A stretch of DNA of 64,000 nt from Insulibacter thermoxylanivorax (GCF_015472005.1 NZ_BMAQ01000035.1:1-64000), one strand, 5' to 3'. Counted from the first letter of the stretch, positions 19,027 through 29,050 are shown. Numbers and translations: made by a program. The notes: a model not told the origin generated them from the letters alone.

Positions 19027-20466
19027 TCAACCGGGGAGATTCGCACCGTTATCCCGCGCACGATCCTCCCGTACACCATGATCCTGCGCATGATGATCCT
19101 GCACACGTTCCTTCCGCACACCAACATCCCGGGCAGCGGCATGCTGCGCAGCATGATCCGGCACGCGGACATTCGAAGCATCCTCATCCAGTACTCTCAG
19201 ACGCTTAGTCTGCTGTCCCAGTGATGTGCGGAACCGTCTCAACCGTTCATACTTCTTGGGCACAACGTAAAACTCCGCATCATCATCGGGTGCCAGGATG
19301 ATGCCTAACTGGTGATGCTCCCCTTCAAAAAGCGCCCGCTGCACAAAACGGTGCTGCCCCTCGAGGTCGATGATCTCCAAGCGGCTGAAGGCCGGATTCA
19401 AACGCAGGGCTTGGTGCAGTTCCTCTTTCGTGCGCACCGCTTGGCCGTTCACCTTGTGGATGCACTCCCCTGCCCGGATCCCCAGCTCCTCAGCAGGACT
19501 ATTCGGCAGGATGCCCAGCACCGTGAGACCGCGGTTCGTGTGCACATAGATCGGACTGCGGTTCTTCTCATCCCAGCGCACATACCAGACTAACAGCTCG
19601 TGCAGGAGAATCGTGAGCAGTGCAGCCGGCAGCACCATAATCGGGACCCACTCCGCGGATAGAGCCAGCCCAGTTACCAGCACGCCATACACCAGCAGTT
19701 GTCCCGAAGTACGCTTCGCTTTTCGCTGTGGTGTCAGCGATACGGTCATATCCGTAAAACCCAGCATCACGGGCATCGCGAGGAACATCCAGCCGCTCGC
19801 CCACATCGTTTCCCCGCCGAAGAAGGGGGTGAGCGGCAGCGGCTGACCGTCCAGCGCGGTCGGCACCAGCAGGAACAGCGGCACGGGCCACAGCCCTTGG
19901 AACTGGTAAGAGCCGATCAGCTTGCCCCGCTTGCCTTCGATGAAGACCGGCGTGGCAAGCTGAGCTCCTTGTACGCGGATGAGCAGGGCCTCGACGATAT
20001 GCATGATCCCGGCCAATGTCAGCAAGGACGGCATGTGCAAGTTCATCAGCGGTTGGATCCAGGGATACCAGTCCGCTCCTTTATCAATCCCCGGAACCCC
20101 GTTCAGCACGGTATTGATAACGCCAAGAAGCCCGATCACGTAAGCAAAGCATAAGAACCGCAAACGCAGCCATACGAGCAGCAGCGCGATGACCCACATA
20201 TAGATCACAGCCAGCGGCTGCAGGGATGCGCCGACGAACGCCATAAGGAGGCTGCCGATGACGCCGCCCAGCAAACCCCAGAGCACAACCTTGATGCCTT
20301 CATTGAACATGGAGTGGATGCGGCTGGAGTACAGTCTGCGCTCGAAGAAGATCTGCTTCCGCAGTTGCAGCATCACGATCAGGACACCTAGATAGTAAAA
20401 AGGGTTGAGAAGCAAGCTGATCCCAGCTTGCCCCAACCTTTCAAGAAGACTGACGACGAATTCCAT
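19027..20466 (-). CDS. minJ: PDZ-domain membrane protein, MinJ-like
   Basis: This is a polytopic membrane protein of 479 residues with about eight hydrophobic segments in the first 300 residues. A PDZ domain follows (about residues 305-395), with GLTVLGILPNSPAEELGIRA as its core. In Bacillus, MinJ bridges DivIVA and MinCD at the poles and septum, and it sits beside ctpB as here. The C-terminus has an unusual 45-residue tail rich in His, Asp, Ala and Arg (VQDHHAQDHGVRED), encoded by degenerate 15-bp repeats, making the protein longer than the roughly 400 residues of B. subtilis MinJ. The ATG has AAAGGAG 9-10 bp upstream. It follows ctpB by 14 bp and is probably co-transcribed. Identity rests on domain order and synteny. 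Confidence 0.78.
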   Translation of the reverse strand: MEFVVSLLERLGQAGISLLLNPFYYLGVLIVMLQLRKQIFFERRLYSSRIHSMFNEGIKVVLWGLLGGVIGSLLMAFVGASLQPLAVIYMWVIALLLVWLRLRFLCFAYVIGLLGVINTVLNGVPGIDKGADWYPWIQPLMNLHMPSLLTLAGIMHIVEALLIRVQGAQLATPVFIEGKRGKLIGSYQFQGLWPVPLFLLVPTALDGQPLPLTPFFGGETMWASGWMFLAMPVMLGFTDMTVSLTPQRKAKRTSGQLLVYGVLVTGLALSAEWVPIMVLPAALLTILLHELLVWYVRWDEKNRSPIYVHTNRGLTVLGILPNSPAEELGIRAGECIHKVNGQAVRTKEELHQALRLNPAFSRLEIIDLEGQHRFVQRALFEGEHHQLGIILAPDDDAEFYVVPKKYERLRRFRTSLGQQTKRLRVLDEDASNVRVPDHAAQHAAARDVGVRKERVQDHHAQDHGVREDRARDNGANLPG

Positions 20467-20480
20467 ATGACAGGTCTCCT

Positions 20481-21989
20481 TTATGTGTCGATCCCTAAAG
20501 TCTGTCTCAAGTACTGCAGTGCCGCTTGCAGCTGCGTGTCATTAGCAGGGTCTTGGATTTGCTGAATCAATGCATCTTCCAGCTTCTCGGCCGTCGCACC
20601 ATCGACTGCCCCCGTCGCCGGCAGTCCGTGCTCTTGTTGGAACCGTTCGACAGCTTCAGCCGTACCCGCACTGTAATATCCATCCATCCGATCCACGGGA
20701 TAGCCCAGGGCATTCAGCATCAGCTGCAGGTTTGCCGTTGCCGCGTTGTTCTGATCCCGCTCCAGCACCGTATCCCGCGGTAACGGCGCAGCGTAGAAGT
20801 AATCCGGCAGCGGGACAACATGATCGGGTGTCACGCCGGTCTCATGGATGTAATTACCCTGAGGCGTCAACCACTTGGCGATCGTAATCTTCACGTTGCT
20901 GCCGTCTTTGAATCCCTTAGTATAGGTGGTCTGAACCGTTCCTTTACCGAAGGTGTTCACCCCGAACAGCTTGGCCCGCCCGTTCTCGCGCAGGGCTGCT
21001 GCGAGGATCTCCGATGCGCTGGCACTGCCCTCATTCATCAGGACGGCGAGTGGGATATCCAATCCATCGCCGGAAGCTACCGTTACTTGTTTCTCACCTT
21101 CCCGATTCTCGATCTGCACGATCGTCTCGCCCTCCGCAAGCAAGATATCCAGCAGATCGATCACGCTGTACAGATAACCCCCCGGGTTGTCGCGAACATC
21201 GATGATCAGCGCCTTCAAGCCTTGCTTCTTCAGCTCTTCTAGTTCCTCTTGGAAACGCTGATCGGAATTCTGCACGAACTGGCGAAGTTCGATCACGCCG
21301 ATCCCGTCGTCCTCCATACGGGAGTAGACGGTCTCAACATCGATCTCGTCGCGGATGACGATGATCTCCAAGGGCTTCTCATAACCTTCGCGCATGATCT
21401 CCAGCTTCGCCTGTGTGCCCTTCGGTCCGCGAATCTTAGCGACGGCTTCACTCAGCGTCAGACCGGAGAGGCTCTCGTTATTCACCGAGAGGATGACATC
21501 CTTCGCCATCACCCCGGCCTTCTCCGCCGGCGAATCCTTAATCGCTGCGACGACGGTGACGCGTCCATCGATCATCGTCACCTCCGCGCCGATTCCCGAG
21601 AAGGTGCTGTCCACCGCGGCGGAGAACTGTGCCGCCTCCTCCGAATTCATGTAGGTCGTATACGGATCATCCAGGGCAGCCACCATGCCGCGGATCGCGC
21701 CGTCGATGAGCGCCTGGCGATCTACGTCTTCATAGAAGGACGTCTCGATCATCTCATAGACAAGCTTTAATTTATCCCAATCGGATTGACTGAACCCTCC
21801 GCTTTTGCTGCCATCGTCAAGCGCACTCTGAACGCCAGTTTCACGGTCAGCACGGTTTTCTTGGTTCACATCATTGGACATGGCATGTCGAGAATGGACG
21901 AACTCCATATAGGCAACGGTTAGCATGCTGCTGACCGCCATCGCTGCTACGATCATTAACGTAACCGTTCTGCCATGAAACTTTCTCAT
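20481..21989 (-). CDS. ctpB: S41 carboxy-terminal processing protease, CtpB-like
   Basis: This is a secreted or membrane-tethered serine protease of 502 residues. An N-terminal anchor (about residues 8-28) is followed by a PDZ domain (VVAAIKDSPAEKAGVMAKDV), the S41 protease domain with the catalytic Ser in NEGSASASEI and the Lys in GKGTVQ, and a C-terminal peptidoglycan-binding domain (LMLNALGYPVDRMDGYYSA). In Bacillus, CtpB cleaves SpoIVFA during sporulation. Its position next to minJ and downstream of ftsEX is conserved. Confidence 0.92.
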   Translation of the reverse strand: MRKFHGRTVTLMIVAAMAVSSMLTVAYMEFVHSRHAMSNDVNQENRADRETGVQSALDDGSKSGGFSQSDWDKLKLVYEMIETSFYEDVDRQALIDGAIRGMVAALDDPYTTYMNSEEAAQFSAAVDSTFSGIGAEVTMIDGRVTVVAAIKDSPAEKAGVMAKDVILSVNNESLSGLTLSEAVAKIRGPKGTQAKLEIMREGYEKPLEIIVIRDEIDVETVYSRMEDDGIGVIELRQFVQNSDQRFQEELEELKKQGLKALIIDVRDNPGGYLYSVIDLLDILLAEGETIVQIENREGEKQVTVASGDGLDIPLAVLMNEGSASASEILAAALRENGRAKLFGVNTFGKGTVQTTYTKGFKDGSNVKITIAKWLTPQGNYIHETGVTPDHVVPLPDYFYAAPLPRDTVLERDQNNAATANLQLMLNALGYPVDRMDGYYSAGTAEAVERFQQEHGLPATGAVDGATAEKLEDALIQQIQDPANDTQLQAALQYLRQTLGIDT

Positions 21990-22014
21990 TGTAATCTACA
22001 CCACCCGTTCCTGT

Positions 22015-22050
22015 ACCAGTCACTGCATACCTTTGTAGTATATGACTGGT
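22015..22050. terminator. Hairpin between the M23 gene and ctpB
   Basis: ACCAGTCA and TGACTGGT form an 8-bp stem with a 20-nt loop that has some further pairing. No U tract follows on the minus strand. It may partially separate the M23 gene from ctpB. Confidence 0.4.
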
Positions 22051-22071
22051 TCATTGGGTTTATTATAACAT

Positions 22072-23259
22072 TTAATTAATGTATGGAGCAGGGTCTACGG
22101 CAACTTGATTGATCCGCACTTCAAAATGCAGATGGTTGCCCGTCGAACGCCCGGTGGAACCGACTTCGCCGATCTTCTCGCCGGCTTTGACCTTAGCGCC
22201 TTTCTTCGTAGAGATCTTGGACATATGCGCGTACAGCGTCCAAACACTCTGACCTTTCTCATTGTCGCCGTGGTCGATGATGACGTAGTTCCCGTAACCG
22301 TTCACCCACTGTGCGGCGAGTACGACGCCGTCCCCGGCAGCCAGGATATCGGTGCCCCCCGGTGCGGCAATATCTATTCCCGAGTGATGGGCACCCTTCT
22401 TGCCTGTAATCGGATCGACACGCGGTCCAAAATTGGAAGAGACGCGATATTTCTTAGGCAGCGGATAGGCCAGCTTGCCCGCCTTTGCCCGCAATGCTTG
22501 AGCTTTTTTGTTCAATTCGGCTTCCTTCGCCGCCAGCTCCATGACGAGCCGCTCTGCTTCCTCAGAGATATGCTCGTAGTGCTCTTCCTGCGACTGAATG
22601 CTGGCGATCTGTACCTCTCTCTGTCTGCGCAGTTCCTCTAATTCAATACGCTTCTTCTCCAGCTCGGCATACATGCCTTCCAGCATCGCCAGATGAGTTG
22701 CGATCTCCTGCTGTTTCTCTTCCTTGACGATCTTATCCGCCTTCTGTTCTTCCAGGATCTTCTGATCCTGCTTGACGATGATGTTCAGATAATGCATACG
22801 ATCCAGGAAGTCCGAGAAACTCGCCGAGTTCATCAGCACTTCCAGATACTTAACCTCGCCTTTCTTGTACATCAGCCGAAGCCGGTCGCGGATCAGCTCG
22901 TCCCGCTCCTCGATCCGCTTGTTCACAGCCGCAAGCTGCTCATTCGCATCCATGAGGGCATTTTCCGTATCGAGGATCTGGGATTCCAGCTCCATCATCT
23001 CGAGGGAATTCTGTTCCAGATCCGCATTGATCCGGTTCAGATCCCGCAGCGTCTGATTCTTCTCCTGCTGAAGCTTGGAGAGCATGCGCTCTGCCTCTCT
23101 CTGTTCGCGAGCCTTTCTGGCGGCTTCTTGCTGAACTCTCTTCAATTCCTGCTGGACCTTCTCATACTCAGAGAGCGCATATCCCGGGGTCGATGTGAAG
23201 GTGAGTCCGACCAGCACGGCGATCAATATCATCGGAATGAAAGTCCTCTTCTTCAGCAA
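22072..23259 (-). CDS. Coiled-coil M23 peptidase, EnvC/PcsB-type murein hydrolase factor
   Basis: This is a secreted protein of 395 residues. A signal peptide (to about residue 28) is followed by a long coiled coil (about residues 30-255) and a LytM/M23 domain containing HHSGIDIAAPGGTDI and HLHFEVRINQ, with the metal and catalytic His and Asp present. In other bacteria such coiled-coil proteins are held and switched on by FtsEX, whose genes lie directly upstream here (36-bp gap to ftsX). The start is TTG, supported by GGGAGGAG 6 bp upstream. Because the HxxxD and HxH motifs look intact, it could be an active endopeptidase as well as an activator. Confidence 0.9.
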   Translation of the reverse strand: MLKKRTFIPMILIAVLVGLTFTSTPGYALSEYEKVQQELKRVQQEAARKAREQREAERMLSKLQQEKNQTLRDLNRINADLEQNSLEMMELESQILDTENALMDANEQLAAVNKRIEERDELIRDRLRLMYKKGEVKYLEVLMNSASFSDFLDRMHYLNIIVKQDQKILEEQKADKIVKEEKQQEIATHLAMLEGMYAELEKKRIELEELRRQREVQIASIQSQEEHYEHISEEAERLVMELAAKEAELNKKAQALRAKAGKLAYPLPKKYRVSSNFGPRVDPITGKKGAHHSGIDIAAPGGTDILAAGDGVVLAAQWVNGYGNYVIIDHGDNEKGQSVWTLYAHMSKISTKKGAKVKAGEKIGEVGSTGRSTGNHLHFEVRINQVAVDPAPYIN

Positions 23260-23294
23260 CGGTAACTCCTCCCTGATCTGATTATCCCGGTATC

Positions 23295-24206
23295 TTATAC
23301 CTTCAGGTGCTTGCGCACCGACATGAGCGTCCCTGTGACTCCGATCAATACACCCAAGCCGATCAACAGAGCCGAAAGCGGCACAGCGATATCCTCAAGC
23401 GGCCGCAGATTGATCATCGCCATGAAGCTGAGGTTGTCCCGCGGTGAATTCGTAATCCGGTCGTATCCGATGAGCAGCACCGCCAGCGGGATCACGGCGC
23501 CGATGAAGCCGACGATTGCGCCTTCGACGAAGAACGGCCAGCGGATGAAGCCGTTGGTGGCACCGACCAGTTTCATGATGCCGATCTCTCTGCGGCGGGC
23601 CATGATCGTCAGGCGAATCGTATTCGCGATGAGGAACATCGCTGTAATCGCCAGCCCGACGACGATCACCAGGCCGACGCGGTTGATGAAGTTACTGAGC
23701 GCAAACAGATCTTCCACGGTTTCTTCCCCGTAATTCACCTCGTCGATCGGCGGCGGATCGAACAGATCATTCAATCCGTAGATCTTCTCCGCCACCATAC
23801 CCACCTGCTCCGGCTCCTTCACTTGCACGGTGAAGGCGTGCGGCAGCGGGTTGGTATCGCCTTCGAAGCCTTCCACCCATTCTTCGCCGATCGATTGCTT
23901 CAAGATCTCCAGCCCCTCATCCTTATGAACGAAGGTGATCCTGTCCACTTCCGGCATCGAACCGATGCTGTTCTGAATCCGGCTGACCTCTGAATCTTCG
24001 ATGTCCAGATTCAGATAGACATGAATCTCAACTTGGCTTTCTACATGTTCTGCTATGTAGTTGACATTCGTGGTTAATAGAACGAATACTCCGAGGATAA
24101 ACAGTGAGATGCCGATTGAGCTGAGTGAGGCGAAGGTCATCCAGCCGTTGCGCAGCATACTGCGGATGCCTTCACGAAGGTGGCGGCCCAAGGTGCTAAT
24201 CTTCAT
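23295..24206 (-). CDS. ftsX: Cell-division ABC transporter permease FtsX
   Basis: This is the membrane subunit of FtsEX, 303 residues. It has an N-terminal membrane helix (about residues 22-45), an extracellular domain (about 46-165) and three C-terminal helices, the usual FtsX plan. An earlier GTG at 24218 lies within the ribosome site; the ATG at 24206 has GAGGTGA 8 bp upstream and is chosen. It overlaps ftsE by 11 bp. The complex would transmit ATP hydrolysis across the membrane to the neighbouring coiled-coil M23 protein. Confidence 0.95.
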   Translation of the reverse strand: MKISTLGRHLREGIRSMLRNGWMTFASLSSIGISLFILGVFVLLTTNVNYIAEHVESQVEIHVYLNLDIEDSEVSRIQNSIGSMPEVDRITFVHKDEGLEILKQSIGEEWVEGFEGDTNPLPHAFTVQVKEPEQVGMVAEKIYGLNDLFDPPPIDEVNYGEETVEDLFALSNFINRVGLVIVVGLAITAMFLIANTIRLTIMARRREIGIMKLVGATNGFIRWPFFVEGAIVGFIGAVIPLAVLLIGYDRITNSPRDNLSFMAMINLRPLEDIAVPLSALLIGLGVLIGVTGTLMSVRKHLKV

Positions 24207-24882
24207 AGCCGTACTCACCTCGCTGCTCGTCGCGCACGATGACGCCGTTCTCTATGGCGATGACGCGTTTGCGCATCGTGTTCACGATCTCCTTGTTGTG
24301 GGTGGCCATGACGATGGTGGTGCCGCGATAGTTAATCTCCTCCAGGAGCCGCATGATCCCCCAAGAGGTATCGGGGTCGAGGTTTCCCGTGGGCTCGTCC
24401 GCTACGATGACCGCCGGGTTGTTGACGATCGCACGGGCGATGGCGACGCGCTGCTGCTCCCCGCCGGACAGTTGGGACGGATAGGAATTCTTCTTATCTG
24501 CTAAGCCGACAAGTTCCAACACTTCAGCTGTGCGGCGCTTGATCAGCTTCGGCGGCGCTTCGATCACTTCCATCGCAAAGGCGACATTCTCTGCTGCCGT
24601 AAGCTTCGGCAGCAAGCGGAAGTCCTGGAAGATGACGCCGATATTCCTGCGCAGATACGGGATCTTGCGCCGTTTGAGCTTAGCCAGGTTGAAATTGTCG
24701 ACGAATATCTGACCCTTGGTAGGGCGTTCTTCTCTATAAATCAATTTCATAAACGTGGATTTACCTGCACCTGATGGTCCTACAACGTAGACGAATTCAT
24801 TGGAATCTACCTTGACCGAGATGCCTCGCAAAGCATGTGTACCGTCAGGGTATGTCTTCCAAACGTCTTGCATTTCTATCAC
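24196..24882 (-). CDS. ftsE: Cell-division ATP-binding protein FtsE
   Basis: This is the ABC ATPase of FtsEX, 228 residues. Walker A is [13 protein letters not shown], the signature [15 protein letters not shown], and Walker [13 protein letters not shown], followed by ATHNKEIV. The start is GTG with AGGA 9 bp upstream, giving the conserved [14 protein letters not shown]. It is the first gene of ftsE-ftsX-M23, with ctpB and minJ following. Confidence 0.96.
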   Translation of the reverse strand: MIEMQDVWKTYPDGTHALRGISVKVDSNEFVYVVGPSGAGKSTFMKLIYREERPTKGQIFVDNFNLAKLKRRKIPYLRRNIGVIFQDFRLLPKLTAAENVAFAMEVIEAPPKLIKRRTAEVLELVGLADKKNSYPSQLSGGEQQRVAIARAIVNNPAVIVADEPTGNLDPDTSWGIMRLLEEINYRGTTIVMATHNKEIVNTMRKRVIAIENGVIVRDEQRGEYGYED

Positions 24883-25493
24883 AGTATCACATCCTGAACG
24901 TTGTTAGCTTTTATAATTTCGACACCTTGCGGCTAATTCCTTTAAGGAAATTGAAAAAACAACATATTCCAACGCAAATTGATCCGTCAGTCGCACATAT
25001 GACACCAATGTCAGAAGAGGACCTGACTTCAAGCCGATCTCCGGTAGACTGCCCTCGAAAGCTTGCCTTCAAAAGCATGCTTTCGAATGAAATGCCTTCG
25101 AGATAGTGACACTTCAATTTCCGCTGTTTCCGGCAATATGCCTTTTTCTCGAAAATAGCAGAACCCAAACTTCCTCTATTGTTGGAAATCGGACGGAAAC
25201 GGCAAGTTTTTGAGCCTATCTTCAAAAATAGCAGAAATCCGACTTCCCTTAAACCGCATAAAATTAACAATTCCGCGAAATAAGGCGATTTGGCTTCCTT
25301 TATTAATCCCTCAGCAGTCCGCCCGTCCCGCATCAGTGCCCGCCGAACCGCAGCCTTGTCACACTTCTGCAATCTGCTGCATATACATATCAACAGCGGC
25401 TTTCATCTCGCGGAAGGACACTTAACGCAAGCACACCTGACGCAAGGACGCGGCGCCTACGATATCAGATCCCGAGCAGGGGGCGAACCAGCC
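24883..25493. other. Intergenic region with palindromes and a dispersed repeat
   Basis: No gene is supported in this 611-bp gap between divergent ftsE and the VanW gene. TTCCTTTAAGGAA (24938-24950) is a perfect palindrome upstream of ftsE. CGAAAGC and GCTTTCG form an inverted repeat near 25058-25086. The motif AAAATAGCAGAA, followed by five variable bases and ACTTCC, occurs twice (25152-25174 and 25225-25247), 73 bp apart, suggesting a repeated intergenic element. The region is richer in AT than its neighbours. Confidence 0.6.
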
Positions 25494-27038
25494 ATGCAAG
25501 CGAAGTTTCAAAGGAACGTCAATCCCGCTTCCCATCGAAGAAGTCTAAAGTGGCTCTGGCTGCTGTTATTTTGTATCCTTCTTACTGTCGGAGCGGCATT
25601 CGCAGCCGTTCTTGCCGCCGTCGATCTAGACCGCGTGCCCAAAGGGGTGAATCTCGGAGAATGGGACCTCGGCGGTCTGCGAATCGAAGCCTTCCATGAT
25701 CATCTGGAAGCCAGGATCGACGCGCTGCTGCATCAGCAGATCATCATCCAGTCGGATATCGATGAGGTGAAGGGCGCTTCTTTCACGCTCAAGGAACTGG
25801 GCGCCGCGGTTCAGGCGGACAAGATCCTGACGGATCTTCATGACCTGCAGCAAGGCAGCTGGTTCGAACGCCTGCGCAAACACTGGGCGATGCGCGGCTC
25901 CGCTTACTCGTTTCAAGTGGCGGTGGATGAACCGCTGCTCAAGCAAGCCCTCGAGGCCGAGTGGAACATGTTAACGCGGGAACCCGTCCCCGCCCGGCGC
26001 CTCATCAATGAACGCGATGAAGTCGTCTACATCCCCGAGGTGAACGCTTATCGCGCGGATCTCAAGCGGCTAAGCAGGGAAGTCCAAGCAGCGATCCTGC
26101 TTCACACCGACCTGCCGCTGACGCCGCCCCCGCCGATCCTCCTTGATCTGCCGATCGTGACGATCCGGCCGCCGGTTACTGTCGAGAGCTTGCGCGCTGA
26201 GGGCATCGAGCGCAAGATCGCGGAATACACCACATCCTATTCCGGCAGCAGTGCGGGCAGGGTGCATAACATCGAAGCGACGGCTTCCGTCATCAACGGC
26301 ATGATCTTAGCGCCGGGCGACATCTTCGACTACGAACAGATCGTCGCCGCAACGGAAGTCGAGCACGGCTACCGCGAAGCGCCCGTCATCGTGAACGGCC
26401 GGCTGGTCCCCGGCATCGGCGGCGGCATCTGCCAGATCACCTCCACGCTGTACAACGCCCTGCTCAGGACCGATCTGGAGATCGTCGAGCGGCGGAACCA
26501 TTCCCTCCCCGTCGGCTACGTTCCTCTAGGGCTCGACGCCACGTACGCCACCGGCTGGATTAATTTTAAATTCCGCAATAACACCGATGCCCATCTGCTG
26601 ATCAAAGCCGAAACGAAGAACCACCAGCTGACCATCAAGCTGTTCGGCAAGATGCCAAGCTCCATCACCTACGAAGTCTCATCGAAAGTCGTCGAGATCG
26701 TGCCGCCTCCGGTGAAGGTTGTGGTCAATGCCTCATTGGCGCCGGGGCAAGAGCAGATCATCCAGAAGGGCAAACCCGGCTACATCGTCGAGACGCACCG
26801 CAAGGTATATGAACATGGGGAGCTTGTCCGCACCGAATGGATCTCGCGCGACACCTACCGCGCCCAAGAACAGCTGGTCGCCGTAGGACCGGATGGAGCG
26901 GAGCGCGATCAAGGCGACGGCGATGGCAGCGGCTCCCTGCCGGACAGCGATGCCGACCCCGATGCACATCCCGACACCGGACCGCATGCAGGCGGTAAAG
27001 AAGCGCCGGTCGAAGACGGCATCCAGAGCACATTTTAA
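25494..27038 (+). CDS. VanW-family protein with G5 domain
   Basis: This is a membrane-anchored extracytoplasmic protein of about 514 residues. An N-terminal helix (WLWLLLFCILLTVGAAFAA) is followed by a putative peptidoglycan-binding region, then the VanW domain (about residues 245-385; PGIGGGICQITSTLYNALLR is its hallmark) and a G5 domain (about 395-470). The tail after it is rich in Asp, Gly and Pro (DGDGSGSLPDSDADPD). VanW proteins occur widely in Gram-positives; despite the name, a role in vancomycin resistance is not established. The frame is open further upstream, but the ATG at 25494 starts a proper signal anchor and has AGGGGG about 11 bp upstream. Confidence 0.88.
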   Translation: MQAKFQRNVNPASHRRSLKWLWLLLFCILLTVGAAFAAVLAAVDLDRVPKGVNLGEWDLGGLRIEAFHDHLEARIDALLHQQIIIQSDIDEVKGASFTLKELGAAVQADKILTDLHDLQQGSWFERLRKHWAMRGSAYSFQVAVDEPLLKQALEAEWNMLTREPVPARRLINERDEVVYIPEVNAYRADLKRLSREVQAAILLHTDLPLTPPPPILLDLPIVTIRPPVTVESLRAEGIERKIAEYTTSYSGSSAGRVHNIEATASVINGMILAPGDIFDYEQIVAATEVEHGYREAPVIVNGRLVPGIGGGICQITSTLYNALLRTDLEIVERRNHSLPVGYVPLGLDATYATGWINFKFRNNTDAHLLIKAETKNHQLTIKLFGKMPSSITYEVSSKVVEIVPPPVKVVVNASLAPGQEQIIQKGKPGYIVETHRKVYEHGELVRTEWISRDTYRAQEQLVAVGPDGAERDQGDGDGSGSLPDSDADPDAHPDTGPHAGGKEAPVEDGIQSTF

Positions 27039-27052
27039 TGCTTAATAAAAAT

Positions 27053-27101
27053 GCATCGGGCCTGCCAAGCGCACCCCTCGTGCCGCCGACAAACCCGATG
27101 C
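27053..27101 (+). terminator. Hairpin after the VanW gene
   Basis: GCATCGGG and CCCGATGC pair across a 33-nt loop 15 bp past the stop. No U tract follows, so function as a terminator is uncertain. Nothing else was recognised between here and the argH stop at 27339. Confidence 0.45.
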
Positions 27102-27338
27102 TCGCCAGTTCATAACACACGAACTAATCCTTGCTGTTGCACCCGTATGCATCTGCATGTGTGACGCCGTCATATCGCTGCAGCCCTATGCTCAAGATTC
27201 CAGCTGCAGATCCTTAAACCGTTTCATCCTGCCATTGTCCCAGCCGTTGATCCAGCCGTGCACCGCACGTTGCAGGGCTGTTTCGTTATCGCTGTTACAT
27301 AACACTGTTTCATGTCGCGGATTCGGATCAATGTCCGC

Positions 27339-28757
27339 TCATTGGGCATTCTTCGCCGTGTATTCTTCAACCCAGCCGGCGGTGGCTGCGAGCATCGACT
27401 CCGCGCGGGCGATCGCATCGCGCACCTGATTCGTCGCCGTACCGCCGTATACATTGCGAGCATTCACCACGTTCATCGGCTGCAAGACGTCATAGATCTT
27501 CTCATCGAACAGCTTCGAGAACTGGTTAAACTCCGCCAATTCCAAGTCCAACAGATACTTGTTGTTCTGGATACAGTACAGCACGATCTTGCCGATAATC
27601 TCATGCGCCTGGCGGAAGGGAATTCCCTTGTTCACCAAGTAGTCCGCGATGTCCGTCGCGTTGGAGAAATCCTGGTACACCGCCGCCCGCATGCGATCGG
27701 CATTGACTTTCATCGTCGCGATCATCGGAGCCATGAGCTGCAGAGCTCCCTGCAGCGTGCGCACCGTATCGAACATGCCTTCCTTGTCTTCCTGCATGTC
27801 CTTATTGTACGCCAGCGGCAATCCCTTCAGCGTCGTTAGGAGACCGATGAGATGGCCGTATACGCGCCCCGTCTTGCCCCGCACCAGCTCAGCGACGTCG
27901 GGATTCTTCTTCTGCGGCATGATGCTGCTTCCCGTGCAGAAGGCGTCGTCCAATTCGATGAACTGGAACTCCGTGCTCATCCACAGGATCAGCTCCTCGC
28001 ACAGGCGGGACAGATGCGTCATGATGAGCGCGGCCGCCGCCAGGAATTCAACGATAAAATCCCGGTCGCTGACTGCATCCAGGCTATTCTCATATACTCC
28101 ATCGAAGCCCAAGAGTTCCGCCACATAGCGGCGATCGATCGGAAACGTCGTCCCCGCCAGCGCTCCAGCACCGAGCGGCAAGACATTGATCCGCTTGTAG
28201 CTGTCCTGCAGCCGCTCGATATCCCGCTGGAACATCGAGACATAAGCCATCATATGATGGGCGAAGGAGATCGGCTGAGCGCGCTGCAGATGGGTATATC
28301 CCGGCACGATCGTCTCCACATTCGCCTTGGCTTGCTCGATCAGGGCTTCCTGCAGTTTGTGCAGCAGGCCGACGATCTCCACGACCCGCTTGCGCAGGTA
28401 CAGGTGCATGTCCGTCGCGACCTGATCGTTGCGGCTGCGGCCGGTATGCAGCTTGCCGCCGACGGGCCCGATGTCCTCGATCAGCATCTTCTCGATGTTC
28501 ATATGAATATCTTCGTCTGCGATCGAGTACTCCACCTCTCCCCTGCGGATGCGCTGCAGGATGCGGTGCAAGCCCTCCTGAATCTTCTCCACATCTTCCT
28601 GCGGCAGGATGCCGCACTTGCCGAGCATCGCCACATGGGCGAGGCTGCCCTGCACATCCTCTTCGGCTAATTCTTTATCGAAGGTGATCGAGGCTGTATA
28701 TTCCTCCACCAACTGATCCGTCTTCTTCGTAAAACGTCCGCCCCATAACTTCGACAT
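27339..28757 (-). CDS. argH: Argininosuccinate lyase
   Basis: This enzyme (472 residues) catalyses the last step of arginine synthesis, splitting argininosuccinate to arginine and fumarate. The fumarase/aspartase superfamily signature [12 protein letters not shown] is present, as are [13 protein letters not shown] and [14 protein letters not shown]-type blocks (here [14 protein letters not shown]). It is the most distal gene of the arg cluster and is separated from argG by a terminator and its own likely promoter. Confidence 0.96.
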   Translation of the reverse strand: MSKLWGGRFTKKTDQLVEEYTASITFDKELAEEDVQGSLAHVAMLGKCGILPQEDVEKIQEGLHRILQRIRRGEVEYSIADEDIHMNIEKMLIEDIGPVGGKLHTGRSRNDQVATDMHLYLRKRVVEIVGLLHKLQEALIEQAKANVETIVPGYTHLQRAQPISFAHHMMAYVSMFQRDIERLQDSYKRINVLPLGAGALAGTTFPIDRRYVAELLGFDGVYENSLDAVSDRDFIVEFLAAAALIMTHLSRLCEELILWMSTEFQFIELDDAFCTGSSIMPQKKNPDVAELVRGKTGRVYGHLIGLLTTLKGLPLAYNKDMQEDKEGMFDTVRTLQGALQLMAPMIATMKVNADRMRAAVYQDFSNATDIADYLVNKGIPFRQAHEIIGKIVLYCIQNNKYLLDLELAEFNQFSKLFDEKIYDVLQPMNVVNARNVYGGTATNQVRDAIARAESMLAATAGWVEEYTAKNAQ

Positions 28758-28879
28758 GCTCCATGACCCCTTTCTGCTGTCACCATCCGACCGCTTGCAA
28801 GCAGTCAGCCGAGCACCCGCAGCATAGATCCCTGCAGATGCAGATCACTTCAGCGATAAGCCTGTTTCATCCATTCCTT

Positions 28880-28908
28880 TATATACAAGAAAATCCTGTC
28901 GAACTCAA
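28880..28908 (-). promoter_or_regulatory. Predicted argH promoter
   Basis: On the minus strand, TTGAGT (28903-28908) and TATATA (28880-28885) are 17 bp apart. No ARG box is evident beside it. Confidence 0.5.
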
Positions 28909-29018
28909 CAACGAACCGTCAAAAAGATCCCTCATCCTGCGACAAAAATTACAGCCTGCGTCCTAGACGGCCTAATAGCCGGCAGCATCACCCAGAACTG
29001 CATCCGCGCAACAATAAA

Positions 29019-29050
29019 ACCGGGTGCGCATTCGCCCTGCCGCACCCGGT
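29019..29050 (-). terminator. Rho-independent terminator of argG
   Basis: ACCGGGTGCG and CGCACCCGGT make a 10-bp stem, followed on the minus strand by TTTTATTGTT. It sits about 80 bp after argG and before argH. Confidence 0.88.

Noticed and set aside
18939-19208. His-Asp-Pro repeat frame on the plus strand
   Set aside because: It is antisense to the MinJ-like C-terminal repeat tail, with no promoter or ribosome site.
24911-25393. 160-codon minus-strand frame between ftsE and the VanW gene
   Set aside because: It lacks a ribosome site, runs through the intergenic repeat motifs and palindromes, and its composition is unlike a protein.
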